Shown: positions 1-12,500 of the stretch, piece by piece
Numbering within the stretch: the first letter of the stretch is position 1
Layout of the letters: each line of letters starts with the position of its first letter
Program-made: the position numbers and the translations under genes
Notes under the pieces: model-generated
Database searches by the model: none
What the model was told of the DNA's origin: nothing
What the model saw: only the letters and a program-made list of their open reading frames with translations
Origin: Ichthyophonus hoferi
Lineage: Eukaryota; Opisthokonta; Ichthyosporea; Ichthyophonida; Ichthyophonidae
Reading direction: 5' to 3'
Assembly: GCA_002751075.1 (NCBI GenBank)
Contig: NAOQ01000120.1
Span: 129,458-152,418 of the forward strand
DNA length: 22,961 bases

Positions 1-50
1 TGTATTGTAGTGTATTGTAGTGCATTGTAGTATAGTGTAATATAAAATAC
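1..50. repeat. 10-bp tandem repeat TGTATTGTAG and decayed copies
   Basis: Two exact copies of TGTATTGTAG (1-20) are followed by TGCATTGTAG and looser copies. A related array, AGTGTATTATAGTGTATTAT, lies at about 331-365 on the other side of TTC14 exon 10. The array may extend off the left edge. Confidence 0.75.
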
Positions 51-174
51 TGCAGTATATCAAGATGTATATAGGAGGAATAATAGTAAAAAAAACATAT
101 GTTGAAGAATATAAAAGAACAAAAGAAAGAGAAAGGGAAAGAAGAATGGAGAAAGAAAGGCAAGCAATTTCTAC

Positions 175-3100
175 CATGCCCCTCTAGCTACCAGCGCATC
201 AGGGTTGAAGGGATCAAGGTCTAAGGCTTGGTTGTAGCAACTTTCTGCCTCTTTCTCTTTCCCTTGTTTGTGTAGTTCCACACCACTGCTTACCCTTCAC
301 ATGTTTTATGTTAGCTGATAACCAAAAATACTAGTATAGTGTATTATAGTGTATTATAGTATATTATACACGGTTCCTTATTCTATACTCGACATAAATC
401 TCTATATACACACTCGATAGCATTTATTAATATTTTTTTTTACATAAAATCGATTAGTGCTCATAACGTTATAATGTATGCAAATATTACTCAAAATAAT
501 TTCAATATATATATGGGGCGATGTTTATTGGGTAATTCAGATGGTTTAGTAACTATATATAATTGAATTCATTATTATATAGAATAAATCTCAAATATTT
601 TAATCATGTTAAAATTTACTAGTAGTAAGTAATAGTTTGGAATCATGTCTTTTCAGATAAAATAACATGACGCAGCAATGTAAGGCCAATCATTAGCGAG
701 TAATAAAAATAGGAATGTACTAACTGGGAAAGTAGATATAGAATAGACGAGGAGAAAGATTGGTATATAGTTATAGTTAAAAAATTGAAATTTAATGACC
801 TTATTCAAACGGTCTGTATGAAAGCATTGATATATATAACACTTATGCCTATAGGTAAAATACGGTACTGATACACATAAAACACACAATAAAAAAATAA
901 AAAATATATCATTTCAATATTTAAAAAGGGACATCAAAACAAAAGGACTAATAAGATAGAGAAAAAGATGCGATAAAATTATAATAACCAATAAAAGAAA
1001 ATAAATAAATAATATAACTTACAAAGCTAAGGCATAAGCTGCATCTTGTGCCACTTTTAATGGCATCATATAGTCTGTAGACGGATATTCTACCCTACAG
1101 CCCACCAACTATTAGTGGTTGCCATGAAAACTAAACAGAATCAATCGGATTTTTCATAGTAACAAGACTGATGCACAATCAGCAATGTGTAATAAAGATA
1201 TGAATGAGGAAGAAGAAACATTTTTTTTAAAAAAATATATATTATTTAAATGATAATTTAGCGGTTAGATATTGACTTGTATTCTTAGTAATAGTAATTA
1301 ATATATGCTGTTGATGGTTTCAATAATTAATATGGTAACTTATAATTTTTTTGGTAGGATTAAGGTTAGTACTTAAGAGTCAGGCTACATAGGGAGATAG
1401 GGAGAATGAAAACGTAATTTGGAAATATAATAGTATGATAGTATATATGTAATTATGTATGTATGTATGTATGTATGTATCTAGATATATGCTAATACAT
1501 CTAAAAGTGTGTAAAAAACAATAGGTACCTTCTGCAGGAAGGAATAAAAGTATTGTATGATTGGTCAATAGCAAACATATCCTCCAGCTCATCCATATAG
1601 ACAGGGTTACATAAATCAGGTATCTTCTGTACATGATGTTCGTACGAATCGCCTGACCTGATATTGATAACAACAGTTATATAAAGATAAGTCTATAGTA
1701 ATGTAGATATATAGTAATATAGATATATAATAGATATTTAATCAAATCAAGGTTTATATTTATGATAAGAAAATATAATTATATGGATCAACCTGTATTA
1801 TCAGTGGACCAATATCATACAACTACAGGAATTTGATTGATGGAGCGTAAGGTCATGTGTCACTCACCTGCACTCTAGGTTGTAATTGGACTCTTCCCCA
1901 TGTATCTTACCCTGTGATATTAAGAATATTATGTTGAGATTGTGAAATCGGATTGCATAATAATTTTAATACCACGTAGATTAAAGTGTAATTGCGGGTA
2001 AGATAATAGGGCCGCCAATAAGAATGTAGAGAAATACCTATTAATGTAAGGATCTATTTTATTGATGGTCATGTGTATGTATGTGTATATACGATTAAGT
2101 AGATATAATATATATACCAGTATAGTATCCTTTCTCTCCCTCTATCTCTCCCTTTTTTTCCAACTTCAACCATAGCGCCATAATCAGAAATCAAGTATAC
2201 CCACCAATAAGGGGGCGTGTTTATAACACAAGGCATCCATTGGATTGAAAGATAGCCAAGTACATTGACGATCACGATCTACATGCGTCACTATAGCTGT
2301 AGATTTAATTGGTTCAGGACCATTATAGCATCCCGCTTTAAAAATATCTAATAGATGATAATATAGATAGATTTTATTTTAATTGGTCCACAAGTAGTGT
2401 ATACATGATAATTGTAGTGTTGATTGGCTAATTTTAACAATATAAAAAACAAAAATATTACAGCATTGAAATCCAATTTTTAAATAGTCAAATGTGAATT
2501 AGAAAGAGAACAGAATGTAAGGTAAACCCTCAATAATAAACCAAATAGAAAGAGAGTAAAACCAATCAGAGTGAGAATGAAATAACAGATAAACATGCAC
2601 ACATATATATATTGAGTGAAACATAATGCATGGGAATAATTAATATATATACATATTTGTAGACATTTACCCTACCCCTAACTAGATCATCTATCTCGCA
2701 CTCATCCATAGTCTGGGCAAGCTCTCTCCTTCGTTCTTCATCATCATCAGACAATCTGATTGGTGAGTCAGGGTTGGGGTACGGGATGATGGCCTTTGTC
2801 AATAGAGAATGCACCTGTATATGTAGGTATACATGAATATAAGTATATGGGTATTATATATATATATGCGTATAGGCATACGTATATATGTCTAGGAACA
2901 TGTATATGCATATACATAGCTAGACATGTACATGGCGATGGGGGTAAAAATATGGCTCTATGTGTAAATAATCAAGAAAGAGAAAAGTTAAAAGAACCAA
3001 TAGTTTTGATAATGATATATACATTTATTGATTAGTTAAGGCTTAATATATAGTATGAGTTGTGAGTGATATGATTAGTAGATTTTTCCAGAGACTAGTC

Positions 3101-6071
3101 ATAAAACCAATAGGGAGAAAGATTTATATAGATATATATACCTGTATTTTATAAATAAAGAAAACAAAATCATTCATCCAATCATACAAAAGGGCATATA
3201 TATATATCCTCTCGTTTAAAATTGTAATTTCTTAATTGATAAGACTTTAAATAACGCCAACCAATAATATCAAACCATTATATATGTCGCTATGAACATC
3301 ATTATACGGGTTATTATTGGGCACATATATATAATACACCATTATAAAAAAAAATTTACGGCAACCCACCATAGATTACGTAGACTAAACAATTTTAATG
3401 AATAAATATGAGAGAGTAATGGAATTTATAATTTATTTAAAAAAAATCAAAAAAATCAAAATTGCATAAACAGAAGTATGCAGATAAAACATCAAATCAA
3501 TTCTTTACTGTACACTTACCATATATAGGTATATTATAACGTAATCCGTGACGAGTGGTAGATATAAATACCCGCCAATCAGCAATACCAAAGATCAGGT
3601 AAGTCAGATCAGCACATTGGACAAAATTTGTGGATTTCCACGTCAGTGTTTGCTTGTCTTATACTTTATGTTGCTTAACATGAGAATATAATTGTATTTC
3701 ACAATGTTTTCACAATGACTATACTACAAAATAAAGAAAATCATTCTCAAAATGGTTATGTCCAGGGGAGGGGGGTGAGGGAGAGGTTTATAGACAATAA
3801 AATAAAGATATCTAAACAGCTTACATATAGAAGAGGTCAAACTATATTGGCGGATAAAACTGTGTGCATGAATGAGTGTAGAAAATAGAAATGAAAAAAT
3901 ACGTATATATATATATATATATACACCTATGCATGTGTAAAATTATATATACATAAAAGTGTTTATGCATATGATAACAACAGTGTATATATATAGTATA
4001 TGTAGTAAAGGTACCAAGACAAGACAGACCCTACCAATCACTTACCCTGATTCTCAAAGCCTTTAAGTCATTAATACGAAGGGATCGTCTGGCTACTCTA
4101 GTATGCTCATGTTTATTCATACACCCTCCTTTTCTATCCTCTCTATCATTTACTTTCTTTGCATGTGCATGATAACACTCTTCACAACCAGTTGTCTTCA
4201 ATATATTGTCAAATGTATTATTTATAGAACAAGCTGTGGTATACCCTACACATCCTGATTGGCTCACAGTTTGTTCGACCAATGGTAGCTGATGATTCGA
4301 ATTATCATCTCTTGCCAATGCTTGATTGTCATCTAATAATATCCGTCTTCTCTTACTTCCCCTTTCCTTCCCCTCCTCTCTCTCCTCATCATACATCACC
4401 TCACCATTATTACGTAAGGTGCTATCTCTTTCCAAATGATTGGATATTTTCTCATCAGCATCAAATCTGTCATTGGTAAACTCTGTATTAGGCTTCATTT
4501 TCATATATCTATCGGATTCAGATACGTTGCAGTTGCGTCTCACATTCGTGTTATCCAAATTATCACAATTGTTACCAGATTCCTGTCGAGTTTGTTTGTG
4601 GTCTTGATGATAATTGGAATCAGGTTTTACAAGGGTACGCAATGGAAAGAGAAGAGCAGATAGCTGTAAAGTGAGCTCTGTATTGCTGGCTCTTATGACG
4701 TAGCCTTCGACAACACTACCCTTATGTAGCCTCTGTGAGAATGGGAATATGTGACTAAGTGGAGAGGGACAGGTGAGAGAGGGAAGGAGAAGAAGGTTTG
4801 TATCCACCTCTCTATATATCACCTCGTCTATCTATCTATTTATCTCTCCATCTATATAAGACCTTTCCCATATGACATCATTATGACATCATAACCCTAC
4901 CTTGAGTAATGCAGTTCTTTGCTCATCTACACTAGCTCCCATAAAGTGGCCCATGGATGGCAGCCAATCCCAGGAGAGTCTGTCTGCACGTGACATATAC
5001 CATATATAGATGGGGCATAAGCCTATCATCCCTCTCTATTTTAACATAGGTTACGAATTGGTCTGTAAAAACTGGAACTTGGCAACCTAACTTTTTAAAA
5101 AAATTGTAATATCGCGATAATAGAGAGAATGATTGGCTCTCCCTTGGCAACTAGCTACATTAGCAATTCTAGGAAATATAATGTGAAATAACGACCATTA
5201 TATAAAATATACTAAAATTAATTAATATAAAAGTAAACAATTACTAAAAAAAAAAAAATTGAATGACGCAGCAATTTCTAGAGACTTGTGCTGTGTAATG
5301 ATTGGAGAGTTGCTAAATTATTGCAAGAACAACAAAGGCCATTGGGCAATATAGGATAGTTGTCCAACTTACTTATTTCGATATGTTGCCATAGCATTAT
5401 ATTAGAATATATACTATCATATTATCATATTATCATATCATACTATTATACTATCATACTACTATAAATATGTACATACTATCCCATATATAGGCATACA
5501 TGCACATACATATACAATTTTTCTATATTCCATATACCCCTCTATACATATATCTGAGCATTCTTTGCATCACACTTACCTGATTATTCTTTGCATCACA
5601 CTTACCTGATTATTCTTTGCATCAAACACACCTTTTTTAATTACTTGCCCACACTCTGTTATAACAACATATCCCTTATTACCACCCTCTCTCTCAAACA
5701 CAGGTGTCCTCCCTCTCTCCCCTCTCTCCCTCTTTAAAAGACTAATAGTACATAGCATTCATAGCATTGGTGAGAGGTACAAGCCAAGACTTTGATGTTT
5801 CTCTCTATCATTCTCATTGGCAATTTCTCCTCTCTTAAAACTCACTCATTCCCTCTCCTAATCTTTCTCCCACCATAAAATTGATAGCCAAAAACAAGAC
5901 ATTGATAGACTATATGTCTATATATACGGACATGAACTTGAATGACAGACCCTCAGTTGACTTGTATTTAGACTTTGGTAGCTTCCTGTGTCGTATACCC
6001 TCAAGTATGTTCTTTCGTGATTCTCGAAATTGAGCCACTCGTTCGAGAAATTCCTTTTCTTTGATTGTCAT
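175..6071 (-). CDS. TTC14: TTC14-like S1/TPR protein, 5' ten exons (3' end outside window)
   Basis: Coding exons in order (minus strand): 6071-5928, 5731-5580, 4979-4901, 4732-4046, 2814-2676, 2296-2205, 1911-1868, 1657-1529, 1094-1023, 285-175; phases join cleanly to 549 codons plus two bases, then a GT donor at 174-173. Recognised by matches to the TTC14 family: LPSMGHFMG before the S1 fold, GSVVEGYVIRAS (first S1 strands, residues ~130-141), DDLVRAIVTHVDRDRQ closing the S1 region (~396-410), QDAAYALALFGVELHKQGK leading into TPRs, and a TPR helix pair with ALDLDPFNPDALVARGA (~533-549). TTC14 proteins carry one S1 RNA-binding domain and several TPRs; their molecular role is poorly known. The start ATG lies in the context CACCATGA. 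Exon 1/2 junctions are the least certain: donor 5938 with acceptor 5741 also keeps frame. The C-terminal TPRs and tail lie off the left edge. Confidence 0.87.
1454..1480. repeat. (GTAT)n microsatellite
   Basis: About seven uninterrupted TATG units in TTC14 intron 8, close downstream of exon 8 on the gene strand. Confidence 0.9.
3904..3922. repeat. (TA)n microsatellite
   Basis: Uninterrupted TA run in TTC14 intron 4. Similar TA runs occur at 7104-7122, 8027-8045, 11573-11592 and 14586-14617, each within a DPH2 intron. Confidence 0.9.
4046..4732 (-). other. TTC14: TTC14 exon 4: S1-domain exon with a long internal insertion
   Basis: This 687-nt exon is open throughout (229 codons). It has a clear acceptor (pyrimidine tract ending TCTCACAG) and a strong donor (CAGGGTAAGTG). 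It starts with the first S1 strands (RLHKGSVVEGYVIRAS) and ends with RRSLRINDLKALRIR, which aligns with the later S1 strand HLEITALCP of animal TTC14. Between them, about residues 160-335, sits a hydrophilic Asn/Asp/Glu/Arg-rich stretch with a basic KRRR cluster and scattered cysteines. The usual family linker here is only a few residues. I read it as a disordered loop inserted into the OB fold; unspliced intron is the alternative, but the frame stays open over the whole stretch. Confidence 0.8.
4871..4892. repeat. 11-bp direct repeat TATGACATCAT x2
   Basis: Two exact copies of TATGACATCAT abut at 4871-4881 and 4882-4892, starting 8 bases inside TTC14 intron 3 on the gene strand. The core TGATGTCAT resembles a CRE/ATF half-palindrome, but no function is shown. 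Confidence 0.7.
5554..5631 (-). repeat. 26-bp tandem repeat duplicating a 5' splice site
   Basis: On the gene strand, the unit TGATGCAAAGAATAATCAGG (continuing TAAGTG) occurs twice in perfect tandem and a third time in decayed form. It places two identical CAG|GTAAGTG donors 26 nt apart, with last exon bases at 5606 and 5580. The third copy has lost the GT. Since 26 is not a multiple of three, the two donors give different frames. Only the distal donor (5580) joins in frame to the acceptor at 4980 that leads into LSWDWLPSMGHF. Confidence 0.9.
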
Positions 6072-6540
6072 GGTGATGGATGGTTGTCAATTAGAATAAC
6101 CTTGTACAGGTGACCGTGAACTATTGGGGATAAAATATAAATATATATATGCTTATGCTGTCTAATCTAAATAATAGTGTTTTGGGTGTACGTACGCTGG
6201 TTCAGGATAATGGCTCATAAGCAATATTCAAGCAATGCTATTGGCGCATCTACTGTTTACATAAATATGTAATCCAATAATTACTGTTTTTACAAATTTG
6301 TACTTTACCCCGTTATGTTATATATCACTATTAATAGCTCTTAATATGGCTATCTACATTCCTAATATGGTTATTTTACATTTAATCTACAATATTAAAA
6401 TAAATGATTTGTAGCCAATAATGCATGGCTCTTTTGCGTCCATGTGCACTTTAAACTGCATAAAATGTACGCATACGTTCAATAGACATGAAATGATAGT
6501 AATAACCTATCCTTTCACACTATTAAAGCAATAAAGTATT
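6072..6540. promoter_or_regulatory. Bidirectional promoter between TTC14-like gene and DPH2
   Basis: The two start codons point away from each other with 469 bp between them, so both 5' UTRs and promoters must lie here unless upstream non-coding exons exist. Four CCAAT/ATTGG pentamers occur at 6123, 6240 (ATTGGCGC), 6274 and 6415. CCAAT boxes bound by NF-Y are common in divergent animal promoters. An A/T run at about 6130-6153 contains TATAAAT but is low complexity, so I do not call a TATA box. Transcription start sites cannot be placed from sequence alone. Confidence 0.6.
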
Positions 6541-9500
6541 ATGTCTGTTGCTGAAGGACCCACTAATTTCTCTACTGTAACAACCCTGGAGCGGGTTAAT
6601 AGCATAGCCACTGCCAAAACTCCAGCGGAACAGTTGGATAGTGTATATGAAGTGGAAAGGTGCTGTGAAGTTATTGAGTCTGGACACTATCAAAGGGTAG
6701 GTTATGAGGTGTGCAAGTAGTCATGTCTGGGAGGAATATGAATGTCTGATGTATATGCTGTAAACAGATTTACATGATAACCATTGTCTAATACATGACT
6801 TTTTTGTATACACAAATATCTTGTGAGGTATGGGATGAGTTAGATTCTGGGCTGAATTGGATATGATTGTGTGAAATATATACTGTAAATAGACCCACAA
6901 GTTAATCCTTACCTAAAACCCGTGGATTTACATGTATAAATAAAAATATACGCTTACATAAACAAGATATATATATGTAACATCTGCACTTGCTATGTTG
7001 CCTATACCTATATGCATCAATACATAATTACCATTACCATCAACCAGTTGTACCAATGCATATAAAGTACATGGCATGATATATATGCAAACACATAAGA
7101 GGTTATATATATATATATATATCGTGTTTGAACAAACAAGACTTCTTCTCTGTCGTTCAAATTATGTATGCTAAGGAGACAATAAACCATTCATTAATCA
7201 CCTCTCATTATTTTTCCCAGATTGCACTTCAATTTCCAGACTATTTAATGTCAGACGCAGTTGCAGTGTCCAATGCAATCAAAGATAAAACTAAAATAAG
7301 AAATTTTATTTTAGGTGACACATCGTATGGAAGGTATGTATTTAAAAAAATTTAAAAAAAAAAGTTTGAAAGTTTTTGTTTCAAAAATAATAACTGTATG
7401 TTTTTCTCTTTGAATGTTGGACTACTGCAATATATATATATAATACACAGTTGCTACATCACCACTTCTTGAGACCTCATTATGAAAGCAGAAATATAAT
7501 ACAAAGGAACTATGGCTATGTTGTATTTACTTTCCTATTATTACCTTAACCTCTCTATTTCTATCCTCCTATGCATGCATACTACTATTTCAAAAAATAG
7601 CCAGTCTTTCTGAGCAAATTAATAGGTAGTTTTCTAAATCACACCACTGCCAATATTTAAAATTCCTTTACTGTGTATTTACTATATATTTACCCTGCAT
7701 CTAAACCATGATAATTAAGCATGGTGTCAATGGCCTTGGTCTTTGTCTTTGTACTAACTCCTTTGTGGCTAGCTGCTGTGTGGATTTCATAACTGCAGAA
7801 CACCTTAGTGCCGATCTAATCATTCACTATGGACGTAGTTGTCTCAGTCCGTAAGTGGTCCCATCCACCTGTATAGAGAGAGATACTGTACTGTGCTGGA
7901 AGGATAGGAACGGGAATGAAAGGGAGAGGGGAGGAATATAGGAATATGTTTGATGCAGAAGCTTGTAGTATGTGTAGTATATAGGAAGAATAATATTGGA
8001 AAGGACTGGTACTGCCACTTGTACTCATATATATATATATATATAGGGTGTATATTAGGTATATATAGCTATATATTTATATATGTGTATAGGCATGTAT
8101 GTATCTATGCATTGCTTGAGGAGTCAATTAGTAATACAACCAAGTGAGATATTTTGTGACCAAATAGGCCTATGATTATTATCCCCCTACAGCCTACCAT
8201 CGTCATAGCAACCATAGCTAAATTCATGAAGCACCAATCACTTAATATTTTGAATTTTTATCTGCCAGATACATGTGGTCTGTTATTTTTTGTCATATAT
8301 TGTTTTACATTTATAGTTCTTATACTATAAAACTGTATATGGTTCATATTTTTATTGAGATGGTCTTGACCAATCAGGGTCGATCGCCTACCCGTACTTT
8401 ATGTATTTGCCGGCCAGCCAATGGATATTTCTCACTGTGCAAGCACCGTGAGTGATCTGATTGGCACATCAACGCCAATCCTCTTGCTTTATGATGTCAT
8501 CTATGCGCGTCATGCTGGTATGTCTTTTTCTATGGTGTTGTCAGTATGGAAAAATTGACCCTGTATAGCCCCTATTCACTCGAGTTTATTCCTTTACATA
8601 TATTTATATACTATACTACATATATATTAACACAGCCTGCCCTAACTCACACAGAGATTGAATGAAATCCTATATAATTATTTTTATCGTGTTTTATTTA
8701 TTGGGTCTACTGTGTTTTATAAAATGATTGAGATTGTGATTGATTTCTACCATATCGCACATACTTTCTCCCGAGTGTATGCTCCAGTTATGTGGCCCCG
8801 CGTTTATACTTATGTATATAGTATATAGTACATAGTACATAGGTACACTTGAAAGACTTATGTATATAGTATATAGTACATAGTACATAGGTACACTTGA
8901 AAGATACCCTCACAGAATGACATCCATACCGTTCTTATTGCACATATTCTGCAATCCCACCTAATAACCTTGCCAATATACCTCTCTTTTTTCCTCTCTC
9001 TCTATCTCTATCTCTATCAGATGCTCTGGCAGAAACTCTCCGCCAACTCACACAAGCTAACGTCGTCCTATCAAGCCTTCTTATTCCCGAATTAATCGCC
9101 CGCCCTACATCAACCAACGCCAATCATATGGCATCATCATGTTGTAAGAGTGACAATAAATGTTCAACCAATGAGTCCACTGATTCCTGTTGCACCTCTA
9201 AACCCTCCAATACAAGCTGTTGTCAAGGAACCAAGATTGACCTGACTTCTATCCACTCCTCTGGTAAAGATAATAGTAATATTGTGGAATCTACCAATGA
9301 TAAAGAAGGTGAAGAATCAATAGCCAATGGGGTGTTTAAGAAATGTGGTCGATTGGTTGAATTGCCTGAGGGCACGGACCTGAGTGACTTCACTGCAGTG
9401 TTTATAGGCAAGGAGGGATTAACTTTAACAAATCTTATGATGAATTTTAATAAGTGCAAAGTAAGTTTTACATTCTGTGATAATTATAACCATACATAGC

Positions 9501-12500
9501 GAGAAAGAAAGAAGGATGTATAGGTATAGTAATCATACTATAGGTCATGTGACTTCTCATAACTGATTCTTATTGATAAATATTTAAGATTCGTGTTTGA
9601 TCTTGAATGTTTCTCTATAATTATTCAAGTGAGTGTATTGGTTGTGAGGTATGACTAACTTTTATATATCATTTTACCATTTTAATTTGGCTCTGCTATA
9701 GGATTACCTTTGGGTAAGAAATGGTTTAATATGATGAAAAGGCATATCCAATCTGTGGTATCTATCTCTATCGGTACATCCACTTACACACTATTTGTAC
9801 ATATGCATATGCATACATACTTTCATACATCCATAAATACATATTTATTATTCCCATATAGTTTGCGAGCTATAATCCACTGAACCGAAAGGGAAGACTT
9901 GAAACCATGAACGTTAACATGGCGCTAATGAGAAGGTTATTATATTATGACTGCCATCTCTCTCTTTATTTATCTATAGCTGTATATATATATCTTTTTT
10001 CCCTCTCCTTTATTTATCTCAATCCTTTTTGTTCTTATAGAAAAAGACTTGTCTGTGCTACATGATAGTATGAAAGGCCTTATATATTATCTTATTATAT
10101 TATTCTATTAGTGTTGGTTTATCCTTTGACGTTTTTATGGGACTTTTTAAAATATTCAACTATTATACTATACTATGTTATATTTTTAAACTGTCTTTTA
10201 GAAACATTAATCAATGATATACTTATATGGTATGCTAGAAAGTTGTAATAGTCATGAGGAACTGATATTCGTGTATCTATAACTTGTAATATAATATAGT
10301 CAGTCCAAGAAAGTGCATTCTGGCATAATATCATGATGGGATTTTACAATCGTAATAGCTTATTGTATATGCTTTATCTTTCCTTCAATTCTTTAATTCA
10401 TCCATCTATATTGGTCTAAGATCATCATGGTATAATGACCCAATAAAAATATTTGATTGTTACTATAAGGCGCGAATGTACAATGGTTGTTATTACTAAA
10501 GAAATCATAATGGAACAATGCTGTATTAATTAATGACTCATTAATTAGTCTGGGATAATAGGTACTACCTTGTAGAAAAAGCCAAGGATGCCAATGTAGT
10601 TGGAATACTGCTAGGTACACTTGGAGTAGGTAAGTACTTTAATATATAATATACTATTATAGGGGTTTCGATCTAAATGATAAGTTTCGCGTCAAAATTA
10701 TAACATTCCTGATCAAAAATACATTTTTCCCAATCAAAAGGAGAACAAATATATATGTAAATATATTTTGAGTTATTCTTTTCATTTTAAAGGAATCATA
10801 ATCTTTTGAAAACTATATTTATATCACAGATAACTAGAAAAAAAAAATGAACTAATAGCTTTTTACTACAATAAAAGACGTAAAAGATTTCAATTTATTT
10901 GTTCTCCTTTTGATCGGGAAAATATAATTTTGATCGCAAAACTTATCATTTGGATTGAAACTCCCTATATTCCTAGATGATTCGGAGCACCTTTTCCTAA
11001 ACTTTATTTACTACCGACACATAGTGCTATATACTATTTTAAAGAGCTAGTATATACTATAATCTATTATACTTATCATTTGATTACTTTAATGTAGATA
11101 AGGTAGTGAATAGGCTTATGGATCGGTATGAATACCACTGTATTTCTATCCTTGTGTCTATGTGTATTTTTCAGATGGATCTTTTTGTTGTATTAGATTG
11201 CCATGGGAACGATTGTAGGGCTATATACGCTCATACAATTTTAACTGATTCAAATATAAATAATAGTGTATAACTTATGTTATATTATACTATCTTATAT
11301 TATCTTATATTATTATTTACGTCTTAATCATTATCACTTGTCTTTCATCTCTTTTTCCTATCTCTCTAGCCAAGGCCTAGTTTCACAAACCCCGTTCCGT
11401 CGTATCTGCAGCTGTAATTCTGTACTGGCAGATCTCTACATATATACTAATTTGCATACGCATAGATATATGCATATGCATTACATTGTATACATAGATC
11501 CAAAGTGATATTAATTCGGGCAATTGGTAGATTAACATCCCTTTGGTTTTGGCTTTCATACATATACACACATATATATATATATATATATCATGGAAAT
11601 GATTACTAACCTATCTGTTGTCTGTTATATTCAGCGGATTACATGGGTATTCTATCCCATTTGAAAAAAGTCATTGCTAAAGCTGGAAAGAAATCCTATT
11701 GTGTATGTATACTACCTACCTTAATTATCCTCTGGGTGCTTACCGACCCATCTGCTTATATCCTTGTTTTCTCACTTGTTACCATTGTGACACCAACGCA
11801 CCAATCTACCCTTTATTCTTTCATGATGGATGAATGAGTGGCACCTTTCCTAGCATTCTCTAAAAAAACAAAAAAGAGCGCATTTCACGTATGTCTATAC
11901 ACTTACATACTTATGCACGTACACCAGTGTGTATATATCATTCATTCACACCGTATGTAACCATATTGTTTTTATCTACATATTTACATAAATATTTATT
12001 TGAATTTTACAATGCTTAATAATAGGATAGAGGACATACAACATAGTTTAAAATAAATACAAAACTGTGTAATATTTGTATTTATTACCCAATATACCTA
12101 GGCTTGATATCCAATGCCACCCTTAGCTTAATTTTAATACCACACCCTAGTAAACACACAGCATTAATCTCTCATTACAACGTATTTTTCCTCTCCCCTC
12201 TCCTATCCACTACACAGTTTGTCATGGGAAAGGTCAATGAATTCAAGGTGGCCAATTTCCCCGAGATTGATATCTTCTGTTTGATTGCATGTCCCGAGAA
12301 TGTACTTATTGACTCAAAGGTATGTATGCATGTATGTTTACGTGTACGTCTCTATATGTAAATATATATCTAATTATCTAATACTAGAAACAAAAACATA
12401 GCCCTATATATATATATTTACATGCATACATATATATAGACATAAATACATACATACATACATACATACATACTAGTAGTGTGTTTGTAAAAATGAAGTT

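Noticed and set aside
1073-1080. Acceptor CTACAG at 1075 as the start of TTC14 exon 9
   Set aside because: It would put the exon out of the frame that matches the family; the acceptor ending at 1095 keeps phase and adds VEYPST, which aligns with the family.
2796-3035. 79-codon open frame on the plus strand overlapping TTC14 exon 5
   Set aside because: It runs antisense across the exon edge into TA-rich intron and encodes a Tyr/Ile-rich low-complexity peptide.
8191-8260. Candidate DPH2 exon after CCCCTACAG at 8191
   Set aside because: In the phase required by exon 3 it meets a stop within ten codons, while the acceptor at 8377 gives the conserved RLPVLYVF segment.
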